Source of the DNA: Candidatus Binatia bacterium
GTDB lineage: Bacteria > Desulfobacterota_B > Binatia > UBA9968 > JAJDTQ01
DNA length: 7,755 bases
Assembly (NCBI GenBank): GCA_022827045.1
Contig: JAJDTQ010000032.1
Location: 1-7,755 of the forward strand
Reading direction: 5' to 3'
Shown one piece after another: positions 1 to 7,755 of the stretch. The position numbers and the translations under genes are program-made. Positions within the stretch are counted from its first letter, which is position 1, and the number at the start of each line of letters is the position of its first letter. A model generated the notes under the pieces. The model was not told the DNA's origin, made no database searches, and saw nothing but the letters and a program-made list of their open reading frames with translations.

Positions 1-743
1 AGCTTGCGGTGGTCCCGCTTGCGCGCCTCCTCCAGGAGCGCCAGGTGCTGCTTCAACTCCTTTCGGGACGGGAACGCGGTGCCGTAGATGCGCTGGAGCA
101 TCTCGTTGTTCTCGTCGCCGCGCCAGTAGGCGCCGGCCACCGATGTGAGCTTGAAGGCCTGGATGAAGCCGGTGCTGGGCAAATGGGGGCCACGGCAGAG
201 ATCCACCCAATCCCCCTGGCGATAGAGCGACACGATGTCCTCGGGGATCGCCGAGACGATCTCGACCTTGTAGTCCTCCCCCATGCCGCGGAACAGCTCG
301 ATGGCCTCGGCCTTGGGCACCTCCTCCCGGGCGATGGGCAGGTCCTGTCCCGCCAGCTCGCGCATCCGTTCCTCGATCTTCTCGATCTCCTCGGGCGTGA
401 ACGGCTTGTCGCGCTTGAAGTCGTAGTAGAAGCCCTCCTGGGTGGTGGGGCCGATGGTCACCTGGGTACCGGGAAACAGGCTCTGGACCGCCTGGGCCAT
501 GAGGTGGGCCGTGGAGTGGCGCAGGATGTCGATGCCCTCGGGGCTGTCGAGGGGGATCCATTCGACCGCGCAGTCCTCCGTTACCGGCCGGGCGAGGTCC
601 ACCGCGGCGCCGTCGACGGCGGCGGCGACGATGCGTCTGCCGTCGGAGGCGGCCGCGCCTGACGTGCGAATGTCTACGGCTCGTATGCCGGGGACGGCCT
701 CGACGGTCTCGCCCCCGGGGACGGTTACGCGAATGTTGTTCAT
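1..743 (-). CDS. thrS: Threonine--tRNA ligase, N-terminal part (runs off the left edge)
   Basis: Cytosolic enzyme that charges tRNA-Thr with threonine using ATP. The first 247 residues are visible. Residues about 1-62 match the small N-terminal TGS-type domain. Residues about 65-230 match the N2 editing domain, which hydrolyses Ser-tRNA-Thr: its zinc/editing residues appear as HSTAH (H76, H80) and DLCRGPH (C183, H187), closely matching H73, H77, C182 and H186 of E. coli ThrRS. GAYWRGDENNEMLQRIYGTA and the following KRDHRK are highly conserved in the family and lead into the class II catalytic core, which lies outside the window. The ATG at 743-741 is the first possible start, because an in-frame TAA lies three codons upstream (755-753). 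The AGGA at 751-748 is a rather close ribosome site (4-base gap). The gene lies downstream of tRNA-Val and a MITE-like element. In many bacteria infC, rpmI and rplT follow thrS, but that cannot be seen here. Identity is very secure. Confidence 0.97.
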   Translation of the reverse strand, partial: MNNIRVTVPGGETVEAVPGIRAVDIRTSGAAASDGRRIVAAAVDGAAVDLARPVTEDCAVEWIPLDSPEGIDILRHSTAHLMAQAVQSLFPGTQVTIGPTTQEGFYYDFKRDKPFTPEEIEKIEERMRELAGQDLPIAREEVPKAEAIELFRGMGEDYKVEIVSAIPEDIVSLYRQGDWVDLCRGPHLPSTGFIQAFKLTSVAGAYWRGDENNEMLQRIYGTAFPSRKELKQHLALLEEARKRDHRK

Positions 744-792
744 CCTATCCTGTTAGGGTCGGCAAATGGCGACCGTTCTTTACGGCAGGCAA

Positions 793-824
793 CTAGTGTC
801 CTGTCTCGTAAATTCGCGTGATAA
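793..824 (+). repeat. Left terminal inverted repeat of the MITE-like element
   Basis: A 32-base arm beginning CTAGTGTCCTGTCTCG and ending GCGTGATAA. It is the exact reverse complement of 926-957. The match stops at the outer edge (A at 792 against G at 958), so the repeat boundary is sharp. If TA (794-795) is the target duplication, the transposon tip proper starts at G796. Confidence 0.9.
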
Positions 825-925
825 TTCGCTTGTCTTTTTCGCCGTCGGCTGCGTTGCTCTTCCTCGCGTGGTACCCGCCACTGCTCGTCATCGCGCCTTG
901 CCGACGACAAAAAATCCTGCGCGAC

Positions 926-957
926 TTATCACGCGAATTTACGAGACAGGACACTAG
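926..957 (-). repeat. Right terminal inverted repeat of the MITE-like element
   Basis: A 32-base arm beginning TTATCACGCG and ending GAGACAGGACACTAG on the plus strand, the exact reverse complement of 793-824. Only four bases (958-961) separate it from the CCA end of the tRNA-Val gene. Confidence 0.9.
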
Positions 958-961
958 GGAA

Positions 962-1036
962 TGGTAGGCACGGGCGGGATTGAACCGCCGACCTCTTCCG
1001 CGTCAAGGAAGCGCTCTCCCACTGAGCTACGTGCCT
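962..1036 (-). tRNA. tRNA-Val with anticodon GAC
   Basis: The reverse complement folds into a complete 75-nt cloverleaf. The acceptor stem is AGGCACG/CGTGCCT (7 bp) and the D arm is GCTC/GAGC with a short 7-base loop. The anticodon arm is CTTCC-TTGACGC-GGAAG, giving anticodon GAC, which reads the valine codons GUC and GUU. The variable loop has 5 bases, the T arm is GGCGG-TTCAATC-CCGCC, and the discriminator base is A. The 3' CCA is encoded (964-962). A perfect 5-bp mini-hairpin (CGAAG/CTTCG, 1037-1049) lies directly before the mature 5' end in the leader. The gene stands alone between hflX and the MITE-like element. Confidence 0.96.
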
Positions 1037-1059
1037 CGAAGCATCTTCGCAAAGGTCTG

Positions 1060-1091
1060 ATTTTACTACCAAACCAAGGGGGTTCTGTCAA
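1060..1091 (-). promoter_or_regulatory. Candidate sigma-70 promoter for tRNA-Val
   Basis: A perfect -35 consensus TTGACA lies at 1091-1086 on the minus strand. Downstream are two overlapping -10 candidates: TAGTAA at 1068-1063 with ideal 17-base spacing but a weak hexamer, and TAAAAT at 1065-1060 with five of six consensus bases but a long 20-base spacer. Either would start transcription roughly 10-20 bases before the tRNA 5' end at 1036. The TGA inside TTGACA is also the hflX stop codon. This is inferred from motif and position only. Confidence 0.45.
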
Positions 1092-2365
1092 TGGCGAGCA
1101 GCGGCGGCGAGCTTGCGGAGCTGCCCCGAGACCTTCGCGGTCACCAGCGCGGTGATGTGCACGTCGCCCCCGTTGTATTCTTCGGCGAGCACGCGGCCAC
1201 GAGCGCGCAGGAAGGGGATGATGACGGTCTCGGATTGCGGCAGCGTCAAGCGGATGGTCTGTTTCCCCCGGTCCAGCAATCCGCCGATGGTTTCCAGCAG
1301 GCGCTCGATACCTGCCCCGGTGCGGGCGGAGATGGGGCAGAGTCCCTCGTGGCCGTTCTGCGGATAGACGGGCATGCCTCCGGCGACGTCGATTTTGTTG
1401 GGTACGACGAGGCGGGGGGTCTCGGCCGCGCCGATGTCGTCCAGCACCGACTCGACGATGGCGAGCTGCTGCTCGGCCACGGGGCTGGTGGGGTCCATCA
1501 CGCACAGCAGCAGGTCCGCTTGATGGACCTCCTCCAACGTGGCCTTGAAGGCGTCCATCAGGGTGTGGGGGATCTTGTTGATGAAGCCCACGGTGTCCAC
1601 CAGCATCACCTGCTCCCCGTTGGGCAGCCGCAGCGCCCGGGTGCGCGGATCGAGGGTGGCGAAGAGCTTGTCCTCCACCAGCGCTCCGGCCCGGGTGAGG
1701 CGGTTCATCAGCGTGGACTTCCCCGAGTTGGTGTAGCCCACCAGCGCCACGGTGGGGTAGGGGATGGACTCGCGTTCCTTGCGCTGCAGCCGCCGGGTCT
1801 TGGCAACGACCTCCAGGCGCCGTTTGAGCCGGCCGATGCGTTCCCGGATGCGCCTGCGGTCCACCTCTAGCTGCGTTTCGCCCGGACCGCGGGTGCCGAT
1901 GCCACCCGCCAGCCGGGACAGGTGGGACCAAAGCCGTGTCAAGCGCGGGAGGAGATACTGCAGATGGGCCAGCTCCACCTGCAGCTTGCCTTCGCGGCTA
2001 TGGGCGCGTTGGGCGAAGATGTCGAGGATCAGCTGGGTGCGGTCGATGACCCGCAGGTTGAAGGCTGTCTCCAGGTTCCGCTGCTGCGCGGGCGTGAGGT
2101 CGTTGTCGAAGATCACCAGGTCCGGTCGGTGCTCTTCGGCGAAGGCGCGGACCTCCTCGACCTTGCCGGAGCCCACCAGGGTGGCGCTGTGGATCCTCCC
2201 GGAGTTCTGGCTGAAGACGCCGACGACCCGCGCCCCCGCGCTGGCGGCGAGTCCCCGGAGCTCCTCCAGGCTGTCCTCGAGGGGCACGCCGGCGCCCGAG
2301 GCGGGCGTTTCCACGCCCACCAGGACCGCACGCTCGTCCGGGTGTTGCCCGTTTCTCGGTTTCAC
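1088..2365 (-). CDS. hflX: GTPase HflX (ribosome-associated)
   Basis: Predicted 425-residue Obg/HflX-superfamily GTPase, almost the size of E. coli HflX (426). The family binds the 50S subunit and splits or rescues stalled ribosomes, especially under heat stress. The HflX N-terminal domain (about 15-150) is followed by the helical linker with the diagnostic glycine-rich [14 protein letters not shown] (154-167). The G domain has a P-loop GYTNSGKS (210-217), G3 DTVG (257-260), G4 NKID (323-326, preceded by Pro) and G5 SA (346-347). A C-terminal domain follows from about 365. The GTG at 2365-2363 is chosen as start because it shares one base with the dnaE TAG stop and gives the family length. 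The frame stays open 131 codons further upstream, but that stretch is arginine/histidine-rich shadow of dnaE. No strong ribosome site precedes the GTG, so re-initiation by ribosomes finishing dnaE is likely. The function is secure; the exact start is somewhat less so. Confidence 0.95.
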   Translation of the reverse strand: MKPRNGQHPDERAVLVGVETPASGAGVPLEDSLEELRGLAASAGARVVGVFSQNSGRIHSATLVGSGKVEEVRAFAEEHRPDLVIFDNDLTPAQQRNLETAFNLRVIDRTQLILDIFAQRAHSREGKLQVELAHLQYLLPRLTRLWSHLSRLAGGIGTRGPGETQLEVDRRRIRERIGRLKRRLEVVAKTRRLQRKERESIPYPTVALVGYTNSGKSTLMNRLTRAGALVEDKLFATLDPRTRALRLPNGEQVMLVDTVGFINKIPHTLMDAFKATLEEVHQADLLLCVMDPTSPVAEQQLAIVESVLDDIGAAETPRLVVPNKIDVAGGMPVYPQNGHEGLCPISARTGAGIERLLETIGGLLDRGKQTIRLTLPQSETVIIPFLRARGRVLAEEYNGGDVHITALVTAKVSGQLRKLAAAARH

Positions 2366-5300
2366 TAGCTCTTGCTCGCCGTGATGCCGAACTTCCGGTG
2401 CACGGTGTCCAGCAGCGTCTGCGACGGATTGATGCGAAAGTCGGCAGGTCCGATGACCTTGGTCACCCGGGCCGCGGTGGTCATGTGCAGGTAGACAAGA
2501 GCCGATCCTTCTTCCCGCACGATGAGGTCGCGGAATGCCTGCAGCTCCGCCCGGTTGTCTTCGGTCAGATAGAAGTGGACTTCCTTGGGGCCGTTCCTCG
2601 CAGGAGCGGCGATGGCCTCGGCGCAGGCTTCCTCCAGCGGCAGGATGTCGTTGGCGATGAGGGTGATGCGCTCTTCGCCGACGTCCAGCCTGCCCCTGAC
2701 CCGGATGGGATCGTCGCGTCCGATGCAATCTGCGGTCTGCCGGTAGGTGTCGGGCCACGCGATGGTGTCCACGAACCCGGTCTTGTCCTCGAGGTTGAAG
2801 TTGGCGTAACGATCACCCTTCTTGGTGTTCTTGAGCTTGAGCGCCGTCACCACTCCCACCATGGTCACCTCGCCGTTGCCGCCGTTTCCCCGGACCTGGT
2901 TCGCGGGGAGCACCTGGAGGCGCTTGAAGGACTCTTCGAACCGGTCCAGCGGATGGCCGGTGATGTAGAAGCCGAGGGTTTCCTTTTCGAAGGCCAGGAG
3001 CTGGCCGCCGCTCCACTCATCCACGGACTCGTAGGGGTCCATGGAGTCGCTGGGCGGCACTTCCAGCAGGTCGAACATGCCGAACTGGGAGCTGTCCCGG
3101 TCCCGCTGGGTCGACTGGCCTGCCTTCAGCGCGTCGTCCAGCGCCGCCATCAGGCGGGCACGGTACACGCCGGTGGAATCGAAGGCGCCGCACTTGACGA
3201 GGCTTTCCACCACCCGCCGGTTGACCACCTTGAGGTCCACGCGCCGGCAGAAATCGAAGAGCGACTCGAACGGGCCGGTGCGGTCGCGGTCTTCCTTGAT
3301 GGCCTCGACCGCCTTGCTGCCGACGTTCTTCACCGCCGAAAGGCCGAAGCGGACCCGCTCCCCCACCACCGTGAATTGGGCGCCGCCCTCGTTGACGTCC
3401 GGGGGCAGCACCTCGATGCCCTGCTCGCGGCACTCGGCGAGGTTCTTGATGACCTTTTCGGTGTCGCCCATTTCCGAGCTCATCAAGGCCGCCATGAACT
3501 CCACCGGGTAGTGCGCCTTGAGGTAGGCGGTGTGGTAGGAGACTAGGGCATAGGCGGCGGAATGGGACTTGTTGAAGCCGTAGCGCGCGAAGGTCTCCAT
3601 CTGGTCGAAGATCGCCGTCGCGCGCTCCTCCTTTATGTCGTTGGCGCGCGCCCCCTCGACGAATCGTTGCCGCTGGCTGGCCATCTCTTCGGGGTCCTTC
3701 TTGCCCATGGCGCGGCGCAGGATGTCGGCATCCCCGAGGCTGTAGTTGGCCATGGTCTGGGCGATCTGCATGACCTGTTCCTGGTACACGATGACGCCGT
3801 AGGTGTCCTTCAGGATGGGGCGCAGCGCCGGGTGCAGATACGAAGTCTTCTCCTGGCCGCTTTTGCGCTTGATGTACTCTTCCGCCATGCCGCTATCGAG
3901 CGGTCCCGGGCGGTAGAGGGCGAGGATGGCCACCAGGTCCTCGAAGCAGTTGGGCTTGATGCGCACGCTCATCTCCCGGATGCCCGTGCTTTCCAGCTGG
4001 AAGATCCCGGTGGTGTTGCCGCTGCCCACAAGGCCGTAGGCCTCCTGGTCGTCCAGGCCCACGGTCTTGAGATCCAGCGCCGCGCCGCGGCTCTCGCGGA
4101 TCAGGTCCAGGCAATCGTGGATCAGGGTCAGGGTCTTGAGCCCCAGGAAGTCGAACTTGATGAGCCCGATCTTCTCCACGCTCGACATGTCGTACTGGGT
4201 GACGATGCCGCCGTCCCGGTCCACGTAGAGGGGCAGGGTGTCCATCAGCGGCATGTGGGAGATCACCACCCCGGCGGCGTGGGTCGACGAGTGCCGGGTG
4301 AGGCCCTCGAGGCGGAGCGCGTGGCTGATTAGGTTGGCCACGCGCGGGTCTTCATCCGCCAGTTGGTTCAGCCGCGGTTCCTGCTTGAGGGCCTCGCTGA
4401 GCGGGCAGTCGAAGCCTTGCCTGGAGGCGGGCACGAGCTTGGCGATGGCGTCAGTCTCGGCGAAGGACAGTCCCACGGCGCGGCCCACGTCACGGATGAC
4501 GGCCTTGGCCTTGAGGGTCCCGAAGGTGGTGATCTGGGCGACCTTGTCGGCGCCGTACTTTTCCTTGACGTACTGGATCACCTCGTCGCGGCCGCGGATG
4601 CAGAAGTCCACGTCGATGTCCGGCATGGAGCGCCGTTCCGGGTTCAGGAAACGCTCGAACAGCAGGTTGTGGTGGATCGGGTCGAGGTCGGTGATGCGCA
4701 GGGCGTAGGCCACCAGGCTGCCGGCCGCGGAGCCGCGCCCCGGACCCACGGGGATGCCCTTGTCCTTGGCGTAGTTGATGAAGTCCGCGACGATGAGGAA
4801 GTAACCGGGGAACTGCATGCTCTTGATGACGTCCAGTTCATAGTCGAGCCTTGCCCGGTAGGCGTCGCGGTCGACCTCGCCGGCGTCCTTGAGGCGGTGA
4901 TCGAGCCCTTGGCGGGCGCAAGCGTCCAGGTAGTCGTCAAGGCTCTGGGAGTCGGGCGCCTCGTAGTGCGGGAAATGATACTTGCCGAACTCGAGTACCA
5001 CCTCGCAGCGGTCGGCGATGGCCACGCTCTGGTCCACCGCTTCCGGTATGTGCGCGAACCCCTCCAGCATCTGTTCGGTGGACTTGACGAAGAGCTCCTC
5101 TGTGTCCATCTTCATCCGGTCGGGGTCGTTGTGCCCCTTGCCGGTCTGGATGCACAGCAGGATGTCGTGGGCATGGGCATCCTCGGGGTTGAGGTAGTGG
5201 CAGTCGTTGGTGGCGACGATGGGAAGGGACAGCTCCTTGCCGAGCTCGATGATGCCGGCATTGACCTTTTCCTGCAGCGGCAGCTTGTTGTCCTGGGCCT

Positions 5301-5832
5301 CGAGATAGTAACGACCGTCGAAAATGGCCCGGTAGTCCTCCGCCACCTTCCTGGCCTGGTCCATGGACCCCATGGTGAGGGCTTTGGCCATCTCGCCGCT
5401 CAGGCAACCGCTCAGGGCGATGATGCCCGGGTTGAACTCGCGGAGGAGCTCCTTGTCGACCCGCGGCTTGTAGTAGAATCCCTCGGTGAAGCCGTGCGTG
5501 ACCAGCCTGCAGAGGTTGCGGTAGCCCTCTTCGTTCATGGCCAGCAGGATCAGGTGGTGGTTGTGTTCCCTGTTGCCGCGGTCGATCCCCTGGCGCTCGT
5601 AGCGGCTGCCCGGAGCCACGTAGACCTCGCAGCCGAGGATCGGCTTGATCCCGACCTCCACCGCCTTGCGGTAGAACTCCACCGCCCCGAACATGTTGCC
5701 GTGGTCGGTCATGGCGATGGCCGGCTGTCCCAGGCTCTTGGCCCGCTCGATGAGCGGATCGATCTTGTTGGCCCCGTCGAGCAGGCTGTATTGGGTGTGG
5801 CAGTGAAGGTGTACGAAGCTGTGGACGCTCAT
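2365..5832 (-). CDS. dnaE: DNA polymerase III subunit alpha (DnaE1-type replicative polymerase)
   Basis: Catalytic subunit of the replicative polymerase, full length at 1155 residues. The N-terminal PHP domain (about 4-280) carries [13 protein letters not shown] (H10, H12, D19), TDHGN (H44), GCE (E69), H93, SGC (C143) and NDCH (D210, H212), which looks like a complete metal-binding set. The palm contains PDIDVDF with catalytic D407 and D409, and KFDFLG with D561, corresponding to D401, D403 and D555 of E. coli. The finger region includes [11 protein letters not shown] and [12 protein letters not shown] (751-762). QFGMF (916-920) matches the internal beta-clamp-binding motif. An OB fold follows at about 985-1065, then a C-terminal domain. 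The ATG at 5832 is preceded by GAGGA (5846-5842) with a 9-base gap. The gene lies 69 bases after guaA and overlaps the hflX start by one base. Identity is certain; polC is excluded because there is no inserted exonuclease domain. Confidence 0.98.
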   Translation of the reverse strand: MSVHSFVHLHCHTQYSLLDGANKIDPLIERAKSLGQPAIAMTDHGNMFGAVEFYRKAVEVGIKPILGCEVYVAPGSRYERQGIDRGNREHNHHLILLAMNEEGYRNLCRLVTHGFTEGFYYKPRVDKELLREFNPGIIALSGCLSGEMAKALTMGSMDQARKVAEDYRAIFDGRYYLEAQDNKLPLQEKVNAGIIELGKELSLPIVATNDCHYLNPEDAHAHDILLCIQTGKGHNDPDRMKMDTEELFVKSTEQMLEGFAHIPEAVDQSVAIADRCEVVLEFGKYHFPHYEAPDSQSLDDYLDACARQGLDHRLKDAGEVDRDAYRARLDYELDVIKSMQFPGYFLIVADFINYAKDKGIPVGPGRGSAAGSLVAYALRITDLDPIHHNLLFERFLNPERRSMPDIDVDFCIRGRDEVIQYVKEKYGADKVAQITTFGTLKAKAVIRDVGRAVGLSFAETDAIAKLVPASRQGFDCPLSEALKQEPRLNQLADEDPRVANLISHALRLEGLTRHSSTHAAGVVISHMPLMDTLPLYVDRDGGIVTQYDMSSVEKIGLIKFDFLGLKTLTLIHDCLDLIRESRGAALDLKTVGLDDQEAYGLVGSGNTTGIFQLESTGIREMSVRIKPNCFEDLVAILALYRPGPLDSGMAEEYIKRKSGQEKTSYLHPALRPILKDTYGVIVYQEQVMQIAQTMANYSLGDADILRRAMGKKDPEEMASQRQRFVEGARANDIKEERATAIFDQMETFARYGFNKSHSAAYALVSYHTAYLKAHYPVEFMAALMSSEMGDTEKVIKNLAECREQGIEVLPPDVNEGGAQFTVVGERVRFGLSAVKNVGSKAVEAIKEDRDRTGPFESLFDFCRRVDLKVVNRRVVESLVKCGAFDSTGVYRARLMAALDDALKAGQSTQRDRDSSQFGMFDLLEVPPSDSMDPYESVDEWSGGQLLAFEKETLGFYITGHPLDRFEESFKRLQVLPANQVRGNGGNGEVTMVGVVTALKLKNTKKGDRYANFNLEDKTGFVDTIAWPDTYRQTADCIGRDDPIRVRGRLDVGEERITLIANDILPLEEACAEAIAAPARNGPKEVHFYLTEDNRAELQAFRDLIVREEGSALVYLHMTTAARVTKVIGPADFRINPSQTLLDTVHRKFGITASKS

Positions 5833-5901
5833 GAGACTGTGTCCTCGGCGGACCGGCGAGTCGCGCCGTTTATCCTGTTTCCAACCGTCGCGGCAGTGCC
5901 T
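5833..5901 (-). other. guaA-dnaE intergenic gap with dnaE ribosome-binding site
   Basis: This 69-base gap holds the dnaE Shine-Dalgarno sequence GAGGA at 5846-5842. It also holds a short perfect hairpin CGGCG-CGACT-CGCCG (minus strand, about 5868-5854) without a T tract, so it is not a convincing terminator. I see no clear -35/-10 pair. Read-through from guaBA into dnaE is therefore plausible but not shown. Confidence 0.5.

Positions 5902-7755
<1,854 letters not shown>

Larger units (their letters stand above)
793..957. mobile_element. MITE-like miniature inverted-repeat element (non-coding)
   Basis: A 165-bp segment bounded by perfect 32-bp inverted repeats (793-824 and 926-957), each ending in CTAG at the outer edge. 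Inside the perfect arms the symmetry continues imperfectly: GCCGTCGGC at 841-849 faces GCCGACGAC at 899-907, with T-rich and A-rich tracts (834-839, 909-914) just outside them. A GGTACC palindrome lies at 870-875, close to the centre. No transposase or convincing ORF lies within; a 63-codon open frame (766-957, plus) overlaps it but looks like chance. The layout fits a non-autonomous element mobilised in trans by a transposase elsewhere. If TA within CTAG is the duplicated target, the element is of the IS630/Tc1 type, since IS630 itself prefers CTAG and duplicates TA; this assignment is inference. It separates tRNA-Val from thrS and as RNA could fold into one long hairpin. Confidence 0.75.

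Noticed and set aside
766..957. A 63-codon plus-strand frame spanning the inverted-repeat element.
   Set aside because: It starts outside the element, has no clear ribosome site or recognisable motif, and ends at the element's border by chance. It is not a transposase.
793..957. The inverted repeats as an ordinary intrinsic terminator.
   Set aside because: The 101-base separation between perfect 32-bp arms and the lack of a following T tract do not fit; a mobile element is the better reading, although it might still stop transcription.
958..1036. The tRNA 3' end as an attachment site of an integrated island.
   Set aside because: No integrase and no direct repeat of the tRNA 3' end is seen, and the neighbouring genes are all housekeeping genes.
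2366..2758. A 131-codon upstream extension of the hflX frame.
   Set aside because: It lies inside dnaE, is rich in Arg, His and Gly as expected for an out-of-frame reading, and would give a protein far longer than normal HflX.
5854..5868. A 5-bp GC hairpin after guaA as a terminator.
   Set aside because: The stem is short and no T tract follows on the transcribed strand, so it is probably chance in GC-rich DNA.

Overview
This is a GC-rich bacterial chromosome segment in which every recognisable gene lies on the minus strand. Read in the direction of transcription (high to low coordinates) the order is guaB (3' end only), guaA, dnaE, hflX, tRNA-Val(GAC), a short inverted-repeat element, and thrS (5' part only). 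All are housekeeping genes. The set and the codon choice (almost no TTA, CTA or TCA codons in the long genes) suggest a high-GC, Gram-negative-type lineage. The guaB-guaA-dnaE order and a DnaE of 1155 residues with an intact PHP metal site remind me of deltaproteobacterial-type or related uncultured phyla, but this placement is a low-confidence inference and the sequence has no direct taxonomic marker.

Region 7755-5902 holds the last two steps of GMP synthesis: IMP dehydrogenase (IMP to XMP), whose stop codon overlaps the start of GMP synthetase (XMP to GMP) as ATGA. After a 69-base gap comes dnaE (5832-2365), the catalytic subunit of the replicative DNA polymerase III. Its TAG stop shares one base with the GTG start of hflX (2365-1088), a GTPase of the ribosome-splitting/rescue family. 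The tight overlaps suggest guaBA and dnaE-hflX are each translationally coupled, possibly as one long operon.

Region 1091-744 is the only non-coding stretch of note. A TTGACA hexamer that contains the hflX stop codon is a candidate -35 box for the tRNA-Val gene (1036-962). Four bases beyond the CCA end of the tRNA sits a 165-bp element (793-957). It is bounded by perfect 32-bp inverted repeats, its ends are CTAG/CTAG, and its arms continue as an imperfect palindrome. It has no transposase and looks like a miniature inverted-repeat element (MITE), perhaps of IS630 type. It separates the tRNA from thrS, which begins 50 bases beyond it and runs off the left edge.

I found no CRISPR array, defence or phage module, or other sign of an undescribed multi-gene system. 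The MITE-like element between tRNA-Val and thrS is the one accessory feature and the best target for follow-up.
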